Source: Salipiger profundus
GTDB taxonomy: Bacteria > Pseudomonadota > Alphaproteobacteria > Rhodobacterales > Rhodobacteraceae
Direction: 5' to 3'
Length of the DNA stretch: 64,000 nt
NCBI RefSeq assembly: GCF_001969385.1
Contig: NZ_CP014796.1
Coordinates: 620,001-684,000, forward strand
Under the pieces are notes generated by a model. The model saw only the letters and a list, made by a program, of their open reading frames with translations, did no database searches and was not told where the DNA came from. The translations under genes and the position numbers were made by a program. Shown one piece after another: positions 18,174 through 26,971 of the stretch. Each line of letters starts with the position of its first letter. The stretch's first letter is position 1.

Positions 18174-19439
18174 TCAGCCCCGCCCCTTCCACGGCACGAG
18201 GGTCCGTTCCGCCCAGCGCATCAGCATGTCGATGCCGAAGCCGATGACACCGATCAGGATGATCCCCATGATCACGATGTCGGTCAGCTGGAACTTCGAC
18301 GCCACCATGATCATCATGCCCGCGCCCTTCTCGGCGGCCACGAGTTCGGCCGCCACGACGGTGCCCCAGCAGACGCCCATCGCCACCCGCGCGCCGGTGA
18401 AGATGTCGGGCAGCGAGTTGGGGATGATGACATGCCGCATGATCTGCGCCTTGCTCGCGCCCAGCGAATAGGCCGCGTGCACCTTCGAGATGCTGACCCC
18501 CGACACGCCGGAGCGCGCCGCGATGGCCATGATCCAGAGCGCCGCGAGGAACAGCAGGATGATCTTGCCGGTCTCGCCGATGCCGGCCCAGATGATGACC
18601 AGCGGGATCAGCGCCAGCGGAGGCACCGGGCGCATGAACTCGACGATCGGGTCGAACCAGCCGCGGAACCAGTCCGAAAGCCCCATGGCGTAGCCCAGCG
18701 GGATGCCGACCAGCGCGCCGAAGAAGAAGCCTGCGATGACCCGGAAAAGCGACCAGCCAAGGTGCTCCCAGAGGGTGCTGTCGCGGTAGCCGTCGCGGGC
18801 GATCTCGACCATCCGGGACACGACCGCCTCGGGCGGGGGCAGCCAGATCGGCTCCATCTGCCAGCCGGTCGCGGGCTCGACGTTTAGCGTGCCCTTGGGC
18901 GACATGCCGACGCGCCCCCAGTCGGTGAGGACCTCGCCGCCCGGCGCGATGGGCTCGCCGTTGACCGCCACGACGGTGTGGCCCTCGTCGCGGCCGTAGT
19001 CGTCGTTGCGATCGACCCGCACCAGACCCGAGCGCCATGCGCCGATGGCATCGCTGTCGTTCTTCGCCCAGCCCTCGCCCGGATCAACCTCGGGCGCGTC
19101 GACGTCCTGGCTGATCGGGAAGACCCGGATGGTCACCGTCGCATCGTCCGGCGCGACGCCGTCGGCCTCGGCGGTGTAGGTGAAGGTGGCGTCGCCGGTG
19201 TAGGGACCGGGCGCATGCAGGAAGCCCGGCACCCAGCTTGAGCCGGTGAAGGCGGCCCAGAGCAGGAAGATCGTCAGCACCGACACGACGCTGGCGATGC
19301 GGTTCGGACGCACCGCGCTCTCGTCGCCGAAGGTCACGGTCTTGCGGGCGGTGAAATCGCCGGTAGCGCGGTGCACCGACAGTTTCACCAGGAAATAGGC
19401 GGCGACGAAGATCGCGATGTAGATCAGGAAGACGATCAT
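18174..19439 (-). CDS. tauC: Taurine ABC transporter permease with an extra extracytoplasmic domain
   Basis: Inner-membrane permease for TauA-delivered taurine. At 421 residues it is about 150 longer than E. coli TauC or SsuC. Two N-terminal hydrophobic segments (residues 3-20 and 48-66) frame a cytoplasmic loop. A hydrophilic region of about 120 residues (72-195) follows, with strands such as ATFTYTAEADGV and a PDZ-like stretch HTVVAVNGEPIAPGG. Normal TauC sequence then starts at WLPPPEAVVSRM and includes the EAA loop YSLGASKAQIMRHVIIPNSL. The assignment to taurine rests on its place after tauA-tauB and across from tpa. The start overlaps the tauB stop by 4 bases (ATGA). Confidence 0.85.
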   Translation of the reverse strand: MIVFLIYIAIFVAAYFLVKLSVHRATGDFTARKTVTFGDESAVRPNRIASVVSVLTIFLLWAAFTGSSWVPGFLHAPGPYTGDATFTYTAEADGVAPDDATVTIRVFPISQDVDAPEVDPGEGWAKNDSDAIGAWRSGLVRVDRNDDYGRDEGHTVVAVNGEPIAPGGEVLTDWGRVGMSPKGTLNVEPATGWQMEPIWLPPPEAVVSRMVEIARDGYRDSTLWEHLGWSLFRVIAGFFFGALVGIPLGYAMGLSDWFRGWFDPIVEFMRPVPPLALIPLVIIWAGIGETGKIILLFLAALWIMAIAARSGVSGVSISKVHAAYSLGASKAQIMRHVIIPNSLPDIFTGARVAMGVCWGTVVAAELVAAEKGAGMMIMVASKFQLTDIVIMGIILIGVIGFGIDMLMRWAERTLVPWKGRG

Positions 19440-20254
19440 TGCGCCGCTCCCCCGGCCAGTTCTGCCCGGCCCATGATTTCCTCTTCCATGTCCCAGATCA
19501 TCCCGAGGATTTCCTCGCGCGTTTTCGCGAAGTCGGGATGCTTCTTCACCGCGCGCAGGTCCTCGTTCACGCCGAGATCGGCGAAGGGCAGCCGGTATTC
19601 CTTGTGGATGCGGCCCGGGCGCGGCGCCATGACCAGCAGGCGTTCGCCCAGCAGCAGCGCTTCCTCGACCGAGTGGGTGATGAGGATGATCGTCTTGCCG
19701 GTCTCCTTCCAGAGCTTCAGCACGAGGCTCTGCATCTTCTCGCGGGTGAGCGCGTCGAGCGCACCCAGCGGCTCGTCCATCAGGATCACGTCGGGCTCGT
19801 TGGCGAGGCAGCGGGCCAGTGCGACGCGCTGCTGCATCCCGCCCGACAGCTCGTAGACCGCCTTTTCCTTGAAGTCGCCAAGGCCCACCACGTCGAGCAG
19901 GTGATCGACGGTGCCCGCCCAGTCACGCTCCTTGCGGCCCGCCATGCGCGGCCCGAAGCTGACGTTGTCGCGCACGTTCATCCATTCGAACAGCGCGCCC
20001 TGCTGGAACACCATGCCACGTTCGGCGGCGGGGCCGGTGACCGCGTGGTCGCCCAGCCGGATCGTGCCCTCAGTGGGGGCGAGGAAGCCCGCGACGATGT
20101 TGAGAAGCGTGGTCTTGCCACAGCCCGAGGGCCCCAGCACGGAAAGCAGCTCGCCCTCGGCAAGGTCGAGGGTGACGTCCTTCAGCGCCTGCACCGAGCT
20201 GCCGTTGGGCAGGTCGAAACGCATGGAGACGCGGTCGATGAATAGTCCGCTCAT
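19436..20254 (-). CDS. tauB: Taurine ABC transporter ATP-binding protein
   Basis: ATPase of the taurine importer, 272 residues. Walker A SVLGPSGCGKTTLLNIVAG, Q-loop GMVFQQGALFEWMNV, signature ELSGGMQQRVALARCLA, Walker B DVILMDEPLGALDALTR, and switch histidine ILITHSVEEALLLGER: the standard set of the nitrate/sulfonate/taurine subfamily. An additional C-terminal segment of about 50 residues after the NBD is usual for TauB/SsuB. The gap to tauA is 121 bases. Confidence 0.93.
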   Translation of the reverse strand: MSGLFIDRVSMRFDLPNGSSVQALKDVTLDLAEGELLSVLGPSGCGKTTLLNIVAGFLAPTEGTIRLGDHAVTGPAAERGMVFQQGALFEWMNVRDNVSFGPRMAGRKERDWAGTVDHLLDVVGLGDFKEKAVYELSGGMQQRVALARCLANEPDVILMDEPLGALDALTREKMQSLVLKLWKETGKTIILITHSVEEALLLGERLLVMAPRPGRIHKEYRLPFADLGVNEDLRAVKKHPDFAKTREEILGMIWDMEEEIMGRAELAGGAAQ

Positions 20255-20375
20255 CGGCCCTCCTTCGAAACGGGAGGTTTCATGGATCGCGGGGATCTTC
20301 GCCGAAGACCCCCGCGCGATGTAGGTCGAATGTATCGGGGGCGGAGCAGACCGAAGCCGCTCCGCGCCAGCTGCC

Positions 20376-21368
20376 TCACATGCCCGAAGCGGTGTCGAGC
20401 GGCCCGGTGTTCACGTGATCGGCGTAGCTGTCGAGCGCCGCGTCGATCGAGCCGGCCTCGACGAAGACATCCGCGACGCCCTTCATGAACTCCTGCGCGC
20501 CGCCGCCGAGCCATTTCTCGGAAAGCTGTTCATCGACGCCCGGGAACACGAAGGTCGAGAGCGTCTCGGCGGTCGCCTCCTCGTCCATCCCCGCGTCCTG
20601 CGCGATGACCGGCAGCATCTTGTCGTGGTTGGCTTCGTCCGCCCACATGGCGTTCGCCTCGGCGGTCACGGCAAGGAACTCGGCCACGAGGTCGGAGTTT
20701 TCCGCCACCCAGGAAGCCGGGCCCGAGGTCACGTCGAAGACGAGAATGCCGACGTCTTCCTTCTCGGCGCCGGTCAGCAGCACGTTGCCGTGTTCCTTCA
20801 TGCGGCGCAGCGAGCCGCCCCAGCCGCAGGCCATGTCGACCGAGCCCTGCGCGATGGCGGCGGCGCCGTCGGGCGGCGCCATGTCGACGATCTCCATGGT
20901 CGAGATGTCGACGCCGAAATGGTCCATCTGCTTGAGGAAACCGTAATGCGCGGCAGTGCCCAGCGGCACGGCGACCTTCTTGCCCTCGAGCTCGCCGGCC
21001 GAGTCCTTGTCGATCTCGAGCGCCTCGGCGACCACGCAGTTGTCGTTGTCGGCGTAGCTCACCGCCACGTCGAGCGCCTGCAGGTCCTGCCCGGCCGAGA
21101 CCGCGACGACGAAGGGCGGCACGCCCTGGCTCACCGAGAGCTGCACGTCGCCCGAGGCCATTGCCGCGCTCATCGCGGTGCCGGTGTCGAAGCTGACCCA
21201 GTTGATGTCGACGCCCATGGCCTCTTCGTACATGCCTTCGGCCTTGGCGTATTCGAACGGCATCGGCCACTCGAGGAAATAGCCGACCGTGATCTCTTCG
21301 GCGCTCGCGGCGCCCGTCAGCATCGCGGCGGCGGCAGCGCCGGCCATCAGCCTGGTAAACTTACGCAT
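20376..21368 (-). CDS. tauA: Taurine-binding periplasmic protein
   Basis: Solute-binding protein of the TauABC importer, 330 residues. A Sec signal peptide (MRKFTRLMAGAAAAAMLTGA, cut after ASA) is followed by the NMT1/TauA-like periplasmic domain: ITVGYFLEWPMPFEYAKAEG, SGDVQLSVSQGVPPFVVAV and GSVDMACGWGGSLRRM. The Trp-rich ligand region and the position divergent from tpa support taurine over other sulfonates. The promoter region is shared with tpa in a 294-base gap. Confidence 0.92.
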   Translation of the reverse strand: MRKFTRLMAGAAAAAMLTGAASAEEITVGYFLEWPMPFEYAKAEGMYEEAMGVDINWVSFDTGTAMSAAMASGDVQLSVSQGVPPFVVAVSAGQDLQALDVAVSYADNDNCVVAEALEIDKDSAGELEGKKVAVPLGTAAHYGFLKQMDHFGVDISTMEIVDMAPPDGAAAIAQGSVDMACGWGGSLRRMKEHGNVLLTGAEKEDVGILVFDVTSGPASWVAENSDLVAEFLAVTAEANAMWADEANHDKMLPVIAQDAGMDEEATAETLSTFVFPGVDEQLSEKWLGGGAQEFMKGVADVFVEAGSIDAALDSYADHVNTGPLDTASGM

Positions 21369-21580
21369 GATGATACTCCCCTGTCGTACTGTCCCGCTCG
21401 TTTCGGCAGGACTTTGGCGCGGGGCGGACCTCGTCCGGCCCTGCCCGCCCGATCCGAACGGAAAACAGGCCGTGGATCAACGTTAATCATTGTGCCCCTG
21501 ACAGTTTTCCAACGTTCGCTCACAAACGGCCTCTTTGCTCGGCACGGGCGTTCGGGCACGGCGAATTCTTGTGGGTGAGT

Positions 21581-21609
21581 GTTGCGGGATATGATCAAAT
21601 ATGCGCAAC
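21581..21609. promoter_or_regulatory. Inverted repeat between tauA and tpa
   Basis: A 29-base element with arms GTTGCG (21581-21586) and CGCAAC (21604-21609) around an AT-rich centre containing TGATCA, 54 bases before the tpa start. It could be an operator for the divergent tau genes. No TauR (MocR-type) gene is present in the window, and I did not find a clear repeated CTGGAC-type TauR box, so the cognate regulator is unknown. Confidence 0.35.
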
Positions 21610-21662
21610 ATCTTCGCAGGACGGCCCCACGGCCGGCGCTTCAATTCCCCAGGAGACGCAAA

Positions 21663-23051
21663 ATGGACGGTACCCTCACCCAGAACGATCTCAGCCACGT
21701 TGTCGACGCCGACAAGGCGCACATCTGGCACCACCTGGTGCAGCACAAGGCGTTCGAGACCTCGGACCCGAGGATCATCGTCGAGGGCAAGGGCATGCGG
21801 GTCTGGGACCAGCACGGCCGCGAACATATCGACGCGGTGTCCGGTGCGGTCTGGACCGTCAACGTCGGCTACGGTCGCAAGAGCATCGTCGACGCGATCT
21901 CGGAACAGCTGATGAAGCTCAACTACTTCGCCGGTGCCGCGGGCTCGGTGCCCGGCGCGCTCTTCGCCGAGAAGCTGATCTCGAAGATGCCGGGCATGAG
22001 CCGGGTCTACTACACGAACTCGGGCTCGGAGGCGAACGAGAAGGCCTTCAAGATGATCCGCCAGATCGCGCACAAGCGCTACGGCGGCAAGAAGCACAAG
22101 ATCCTGTACCGCGAGCGCGACTACCACGGCTCGACCATCGGCGCGATGTCGGCGGGCGGCCAGGTCGAGCGCAACATGCAGTATGGCCCCTTCGCCCCGG
22201 GCTTCGTGTCGGTGCCGCACTGCCTCGAATACCGCGCCCAGTGGGATCTTTCCGGCGAGGCATACGGCCAGCGTGCCGCCGACGCCATCGAAGAGGTCAT
22301 CCTGCGCGAGGGCCCCGACACCGTGGGCGCGCTCTGCCTCGAGCCGGTGACCGCCGGCGGCGGCGTGATCGTGCCGCCCGAGGGCTACTGGCAGCGCGTG
22401 CAGGAAATCTGCCGGAAATACGACATCCTGCTGCACATCGACGAGGTCGTCTGCGGCGTCGGACGGACCGGCACCCACTGGTTCGGCTACCAGCATTACG
22501 GCATCGAGCCCGACTTTGTGACCATGGCCAAGGGTGTCGCCTCGGGCTACGCCGCCATTGCATGCTGCGTCACCTCCGAGCGCGTCTTCGATCTGTTCAA
22601 GGACGATGACAGCGATCCGATGAACTACTTCCGCGATATCTCGACCTTCGGCGGCTGCACCGCGGGCCCGGCCGCGGCGCTCGAGAACATGCGCATCATC
22701 GAGGACGAGAACCTGCTCGAGAACACCACGCAGATGGGCGACTACATGCTCGGGAAGCTGGAAGAGCTGAAGGACAAGCACCCGGTGGTCGGCGACGTGC
22801 GCGGCAAGGGCCTGTTCCTCGGTGCCGAGCTGGTCAGCGACCGGGCCAGCAAGGAGCCTGTGAGCGAGAAGCAGATCGGCGCCGTCGTCGCGGCCTGCAA
22901 CGCGGCCGGTGTCATCATCGGCGCCACCAACCGCTCGGTGCCGGGGCTGAACAACGTGCTGTGCTTCGCGCCCGCCCTGATCGCCACGAAGGACGACATC
23001 GACCAGATCATCGACGCCGTCGACGGGAGCCTGACCAAGGTCTTTGCGTGA
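21663..23051 (+). CDS. tpa: Taurine:pyruvate aminotransferase
   Basis: PLP-dependent class III aminotransferase that turns taurine and pyruvate into sulfoacetaldehyde and alanine, cytoplasmic. 462 residues from the ATG at 21663 (CAGGAGAC ribosome site). Key stretches: VYYTNSGSEANEKAFKMI, DYHGSTIGAMSAGGQ, LLHIDEVVCGVGRTG (cofactor aspartate), and DFVTMAKGVASGYAAIA with the PLP lysine. Overall sequence and context match bacterial Tpa; the sulfoacetaldehyde acetyltransferase (xsc) and pta that usually follow are not in the window. Its TGA overlaps the next gene's GTG. Confidence 0.92.
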   Translation: MDGTLTQNDLSHVVDADKAHIWHHLVQHKAFETSDPRIIVEGKGMRVWDQHGREHIDAVSGAVWTVNVGYGRKSIVDAISEQLMKLNYFAGAAGSVPGALFAEKLISKMPGMSRVYYTNSGSEANEKAFKMIRQIAHKRYGGKKHKILYRERDYHGSTIGAMSAGGQVERNMQYGPFAPGFVSVPHCLEYRAQWDLSGEAYGQRAADAIEEVILREGPDTVGALCLEPVTAGGGVIVPPEGYWQRVQEICRKYDILLHIDEVVCGVGRTGTHWFGYQHYGIEPDFVTMAKGVASGYAAIACCVTSERVFDLFKDDDSDPMNYFRDISTFGGCTAGPAAALENMRIIEDENLLENTTQMGDYMLGKLEELKDKHPVVGDVRGKGLFLGAELVSDRASKEPVSEKQIGAVVAACNAAGVIIGATNRSVPGLNNVLCFAPALIATKDDIDQIIDAVDGSLTKVFA

Positions 23052-23746
23052 CCGGCACCCGGATCAACGATTTCGGCCAGCCCGTCGGCCTGCCGGTCGA
23101 CGGGAGCTTCCCACGCCCCCGTCCGCCGCGCAGCGGGCTGGCAGGCCGGTATGTCCGGCTGGAGCCGCTGACCGTGGCCCATGCCGCCGGCCTCTTCGAG
23201 GTCTTCGCCGAGGACACCGAGGGCCACGGCTGGACCTACCTGCCGCGCGGCCCCTTCGCCGATCTAGCGGATGCGACCGGCTGGGCCGAGGCCTCTGAGG
23301 CAAGCGAAGACCCGCTGTTCTACACGATCCTGTCGCCCGAGGGCACGCCGCTCGGGGTCTGCTCCTACCTGCGGATCGACCCGGCGAACGGGGTGATCGA
23401 GGTCGGCAACATCCACCTCGCCCCGCGCCTGCAGAAGACGCCGGCCGCGACCGAGGCGATGGCCCTGATGATGGCGCGCGCCTTCGACGAGCTGGGCTAC
23501 CGGCGCTACGAGTGGAAATGCGACGCGCTCAACACACCGTCGCGGCGCGCGGCGCAGCGGCTTGGCTTCAAGTACGAGGGCACCTTCCGACAGGCGGTGG
23601 TGGTCAAGGGCCGCAACCGCGACACCGCGTGGTTCTCGGTGATCGACGGCGAGTGGCCCGCGCTGAAAGAGCGCTTCACACGCTGGCTGGACCCGTCGAA
23701 CTTCGACGCGGAGGGGCGCCAGCTCCAGCGGCTCGAAGCCTGCTGA
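23048..23746 (+). CDS. GNAT-family N-acetyltransferase (RimJ/RimL-like)
   Basis: 232 residues from a GTG at 23048 overlapping the tpa stop (GTGA), so co-translated with tpa. The RimJ/RimL-type GNAT core is visible: LAGRYVRLEPLTVAHAAGL at the start, VIEVGNIHLAPRLQKTPAAT (the acetyl-CoA-binding strand and loop), and ALNTPSRRAAQRLGFKYEGT, the hallmark helix of this family. Substrate unknown; amine products of taurine metabolism are conceivable but unsupported beyond the gene order. Confidence 0.88.
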   Translation: MTGTRINDFGQPVGLPVDGSFPRPRPPRSGLAGRYVRLEPLTVAHAAGLFEVFAEDTEGHGWTYLPRGPFADLADATGWAEASEASEDPLFYTILSPEGTPLGVCSYLRIDPANGVIEVGNIHLAPRLQKTPAATEAMALMMARAFDELGYRRYEWKCDALNTPSRRAAQRLGFKYEGTFRQAVVVKGRNRDTAWFSVIDGEWPALKERFTRWLDPSNFDAEGRQLQRLEAC

Positions 23747-23800
23747 CGGTTCGGTCCAACGCCGAAAGCCCTGCCCCGAGCAACATGATCCCAAAAACAA

Positions 23801-23825
23801 AAAGGACCGCCACTGGCGGTCCTTT
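23801..23825 (-). terminator. Terminator between GNAT and hup (convergent)
   Basis: A perfect 11-bp stem (AAAGGACCGCC at 23801-23811 with GGCGGTCCTTT at 23815-23825) with a 3-base loop. On the minus strand it is followed by a T-rich run, matching a Rho-independent terminator for hup; it may also end the tpa-GNAT transcript. Confidence 0.85.
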
Positions 23826-23859
23826 GCACGTTCAGGTCAAGGCTGGAGAGGCCGAAGCT

Positions 23860-24147
23860 TCACTCGTTGACGCTGTCCTTGAGGGCCTTCGCAATGGTCA
23901 TCTTGACCTGCTTGTCGGCCTCTTTCTTGAACTGCTCGCCGGTCGCGGGGTTGCGGACCATGCGCTCGGGGCGCTCGCGGCAGTAGATCTTGCCCACGCC
24001 CGGCAGGGTCACGGCGCCGCCGGCGGCCACTTCCTTGGTGATGATGCCGGTGATCGCGTCCAGCGCGGTGGTGGCGGTTTTCTTGTCTGCGCCCATCTCC
24101 TCGGCCAGTGCGGCCACCAGCTGGGTCTTGGTCATCGGTTTCGCCAT
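23860..24147 (-). CDS. hup: HU-family DNA-binding protein
   Basis: Nucleoid-associated protein, 95 residues, expected to form a dimer that bends DNA without strong sequence preference. It opens with MAKPMTKTQLVAALAEE and has the HU core LPGVGKIYCRERPERMVRNP, where the arm normally reads GR.P.TG; the segment NPATGEQFKKEADKQVKM closes the beta-arm. An AAGGAG ribosome site precedes the ATG. The Cys in the beta-arm region and the CRERPER variation are slightly unusual for HU but fit the alphaproteobacterial subgroup. Confidence 0.93.
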   Translation of the reverse strand: MAKPMTKTQLVAALAEEMGADKKTATTALDAITGIITKEVAAGGAVTLPGVGKIYCRERPERMVRNPATGEQFKKEADKQVKMTIAKALKDSVNE

Positions 24148-24289
24148 TTCTATGGTCTCCTTAGCTGCCCGAACGATTGGGCCTCGTTACGGGAAATTAA
24201 CATCATGTCGCGTTCAAACACAACGATTAGGGGCCGTTTGCAAGGGAAAAACGCCTATTTTGCTGCCCCGGGGCGGCTCTGACCGCGCG

Positions 24290-25774
24290 TCAGAGGAAAG
24301 CTGTCTCTTCGAAGCTGCGCAGTTTCCGGCTGTGCAGCCGTTCCAGCGGCATGCCGCGCAGGCGCTCCATCGCCCGGATTCCGATCATCAGATGACGGGC
24401 GACCTGCGTCTTGTAAAAGTCGCTCGCCATGCCGGGAAGCTTCAACTCGCCGTGCAGCGGTTTGTCGCTGACACACAGCAGCGTGCCGTAGGGCACCCGG
24501 AAGCGGAAACCGTTGGCGGCGATCGTCGCGCTTTCCATGTCGAGCGCCACTGCCCGCGACTGCGACAGCCGCTGCACAGGGCCGGACTGGTCGCGCAACT
24601 CCCAGTTGCGGTTGTCGACGCTGGCGACCGTGCCGGTGCGCATCACCCGCTTGAGGTCGTAGCCGTCAAGCTGCGTTTCCTCGGCCACTGCCTGCTCGAG
24701 CGCGACCTGGATCTCGGCCAGCGCCGGGATCGGCACCCAGACCGGCAGGTCGTCGTCGAGCACCTTGTCCTCGCGCAGGTAAGCGTGGGCGAGCACGAAA
24801 TCGCCCAGACTCTGCGAGCTGCGCAGCCCGGCGCAATGGCCGACCATCAGCCAGGCGTGCGGGCGCAGCACGGCGATGTGGTCGGTCGCGGTCTTGGCGT
24901 TCGACGGACCCACCCCGATGTTGACCAGCGTGATGCCGGCGCCGTTGGGGCGCTTCAGGTGGTAGGTCGGCATCTGCGGCATCTTGGCCGAGTGCGGAAT
25001 CTCGGCGTCGGGCTCGGTGATCTCGACGTTGCCGGTCGAGACAAAGGACGTGTAGCCGCTGTCGGGGTCGGCGAGCTGCGCGCGGGCATAGGCCTCGAAC
25101 TCGCTGACGTAGAACTGGTAGTTGGTGAACAGGACATGGTTCTGGAAATGCGTCGGGTCGGTCGCGGTGTAATGGGCGAGCCGGGCCAGCGAGTAGTCGA
25201 TGCGCTGCGCGGTGAAGGGCGCGAGCGGCCCCGCCCCGTCGGCGGCGGGTTTCGAGACGCCGTTGACGATGTCGTCGTTGGTCACCGTGAGATCGGGCAC
25301 GTCGAAGACGTCACGCAGGATGAACTGCCCCGCGCCTTCCTGCGGCACCGCGAGATCCGGGTAGTTGGCCACCGCGAAATGCACCGGCATCGGCGTGGTC
25401 GAGAGCCCCACCTGCACCGGCACCTGGTGCGTGGTGAGCAACAGGCCGATCTGCTGCTTCAGGTAGTGCCGGAAGAGATCCGGCCGGGTGATGCTCGCGG
25501 CAAAGGTGCCTGGCGCCGGCACGTGACCGAAGCTCAGGCGGCTGTCGACCTTGGCGTGGGTCGTCGTGGTGATGCGGATCTCGGGGTAGAAGGCGCGGAT
25601 GCGCACGCCCGGATGACCGGTCGCCATCGCGTCGAGGAACCGGTCGTGCAGGAAGGTCACGGCCTGGTCGTAGAGCGCGCAGAGACGATCCACGGCGGCC
25701 TCCGCGTCGGAGAACTTCTCGGGCGCATGCGCCTCTGGGGAAACGATCTCGAGCGGAGCGTGATTGTCCTGCAT
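24290..25774 (-). CDS. amn: AMP nucleosidase
   Basis: Hydrolyses AMP to adenine and ribose 5-phosphate. 494 residues, the usual length for the two-domain enzyme. The N-terminal domain has IRITTTTHAKVDSRLSFGHV; the C-terminal phosphorylase-like domain shows GITLVNIGVGPSNAKTATDH, RPHAWLMVGHCAGLRSSQS, and VALDMESATIAANGFRFRVP, where the Met-Glu pair binds the ribose as in nucleoside phosphorylases. Single gene with an ATG at 25774; no close partner in context. Confidence 0.93.
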   Translation of the reverse strand: MQDNHAPLEIVSPEAHAPEKFSDAEAAVDRLCALYDQAVTFLHDRFLDAMATGHPGVRIRAFYPEIRITTTTHAKVDSRLSFGHVPAPGTFAASITRPDLFRHYLKQQIGLLLTTHQVPVQVGLSTTPMPVHFAVANYPDLAVPQEGAGQFILRDVFDVPDLTVTNDDIVNGVSKPAADGAGPLAPFTAQRIDYSLARLAHYTATDPTHFQNHVLFTNYQFYVSEFEAYARAQLADPDSGYTSFVSTGNVEITEPDAEIPHSAKMPQMPTYHLKRPNGAGITLVNIGVGPSNAKTATDHIAVLRPHAWLMVGHCAGLRSSQSLGDFVLAHAYLREDKVLDDDLPVWVPIPALAEIQVALEQAVAEETQLDGYDLKRVMRTGTVASVDNRNWELRDQSGPVQRLSQSRAVALDMESATIAANGFRFRVPYGTLLCVSDKPLHGELKLPGMASDFYKTQVARHLMIGIRAMERLRGMPLERLHSRKLRSFEETAFL

Positions 25775-25892
25775 GCTGGCCTCTCAGCGGTTGTTTCGCC
25801 GCAAGGTGGCATCAAGGGCGCGGGCGTTCAAGGCGACTTGTGACCGTTAACGCCGCGTCTGCAGTCAGTCGGGGCCGTGTAGCTCCGCAAAG

Positions 25893-25917
25893 TCCCGGGC
25901 CGCGATACGGCCCGGGA
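25893..25917 (-). terminator. Stem-loop after ilvE
   Basis: A perfect 10-bp stem, TCCCGGGCCG (25893-25902) with CGGCCCGGGA (25908-25917), located 28 bases past the ilvE stop. On the minus strand the tail is only ACTTTG, so termination may be partial. Confidence 0.6.
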
Positions 25918-25944
25918 AAACGTAACAGGCTGCCGTCCGGGCGA

Positions 25945-26814
25945 TCAGCTGCGGACGTAGGCCTCGTAGGTCTTGGCGATGTCCTGCGCCAGCGCGCCGA
26001 CCTCGAAGGTGTAGTCGCCGATCTGGCCGACCGGGGTCACCTCGGCCGCCGTGCCGGTGAGCCAGCACTGTTCGAAGCCCTCGAGCTCTTCCGGCATGAT
26101 GTGGCGCTCGTGCACGGTCACGCCCTTCTCCTTCAGCAGCCGGATCACCGTCTGCCGGGTCAGGCCGTTGAGGAAACAGTCGGGCAGCGGCGTGTGCACC
26201 TCGCCGTCCTTCACGAAGAAGATGTTGGCGCCGGTCGCCTCGGCCACGTAGCCGCGGTAGTCCATGAACAGCGCGTCCGAGCAGCCCTTGGCCTCGGCCT
26301 CGTGCTTGGACATGGTGCAGATCATGTAGAGACCGGCGGCCTTGGCATGGACCGGGATGGTCTCGGGCGAAGGACGCTTCCAGCGCGCGATGTCGAGCTT
26401 GGCGCCCTTGGTCTTGGCGTCACCGTAGTAGTTGCCCCATTCCCAGGCCGCCACCGCGAGCCGCACCGGGTTGCGCGACGAGGCGACGCCCATGTCGGGG
26501 CCGGCCCCGCGCCACGCCACCGCGCGGACATAGGCGTTGGTGAAGCCGTTGGCGGTCAGCACTTCCTGCTTGGCCGCGTCGATCTCGTCGGCGGTGTAGG
26601 GGATCTCGAAGTCGAGCTCGCCCGCCGAGAAGCGCAGCCGCTCGGAGTGCTCGTGGCCGAGGAAGATCTTGCCGTTGTAGGCCCGCTCGCCCTCGAAGAC
26701 CGAGCTGGCATAGTGGAGCGCATGGGTCAGTACGTGCACCTGCGCGTCCCGCCACTCCACCAGCTTGCCATCCAGCCAGATCTTTCCGTCGCGGTCGTCA
26801 TATGCACCTTCCAT
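25945..26814 (-). CDS. ilvE: Branched-chain amino acid aminotransferase
   Basis: PLP fold-type IV aminotransferase catalysing the last step of Val, Leu and Ile synthesis. 289 residues from the ATG at 26814, which has an AAGGAG site. Features: ALHYASSVFEGERAYNGKIF, PLP lysine region PVHAKAAGLYMICTMSK, and EATGANIFFVKDGEVHTP with GLTRQTVIRLLKEKG. An in-frame start at 26925 would add 37 unrelated residues and run into the petP promoter region, so it is rejected. Divergent from petP with 157 bases between. Confidence 0.93.
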   Translation of the reverse strand: MEGAYDDRDGKIWLDGKLVEWRDAQVHVLTHALHYASSVFEGERAYNGKIFLGHEHSERLRFSAGELDFEIPYTADEIDAAKQEVLTANGFTNAYVRAVAWRGAGPDMGVASSRNPVRLAVAAWEWGNYYGDAKTKGAKLDIARWKRPSPETIPVHAKAAGLYMICTMSKHEAEAKGCSDALFMDYRGYVAEATGANIFFVKDGEVHTPLPDCFLNGLTRQTVIRLLKEKGVTVHERHIMPEELEGFEQCWLTGTAAEVTPVGQIGDYTFEVGALAQDIAKTYEAYVRS

Positions 26815-26842
26815 AACAGTCTCCTTTGGCGCTTTTGCATTT

Positions 26843-26869
26843 GTTGCGCAACTTACGTCCGGTCCGGAC
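26843..26869. promoter_or_regulatory. Two palindromes in the ilvE-petP divergent promoter region
   Basis: GTTGCGCAAC (26843-26852) is a perfect 10-bp palindrome. GTCCGGTCCGGAC (26857-26869) is a 6-bp inverted repeat with one central base. Both lie in the 157-base gap between the divergent ilvE and petP. MarR-type proteins such as PetP bind short palindromes, so autoregulation is plausible but unproven. Confidence 0.4.
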
Positions 26870-26971
26870 ATATTCTTGCGGAAAAACTGCGACTCGCTAC
26901 CAGTTCGGACTTGGAATGTCAACAACGCTGACTTAAAGTGCCCAGAAAGACGCCGGAATGAGGATGAGGCA

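Noticed and set aside
21369..21662. TauR (MocR-type) binding boxes between tauA and tpa
   Set aside because: No repeated CTGGAC-like sequence was found; only the weaker GTTGCG/CGCAAC inverted repeat is reported.
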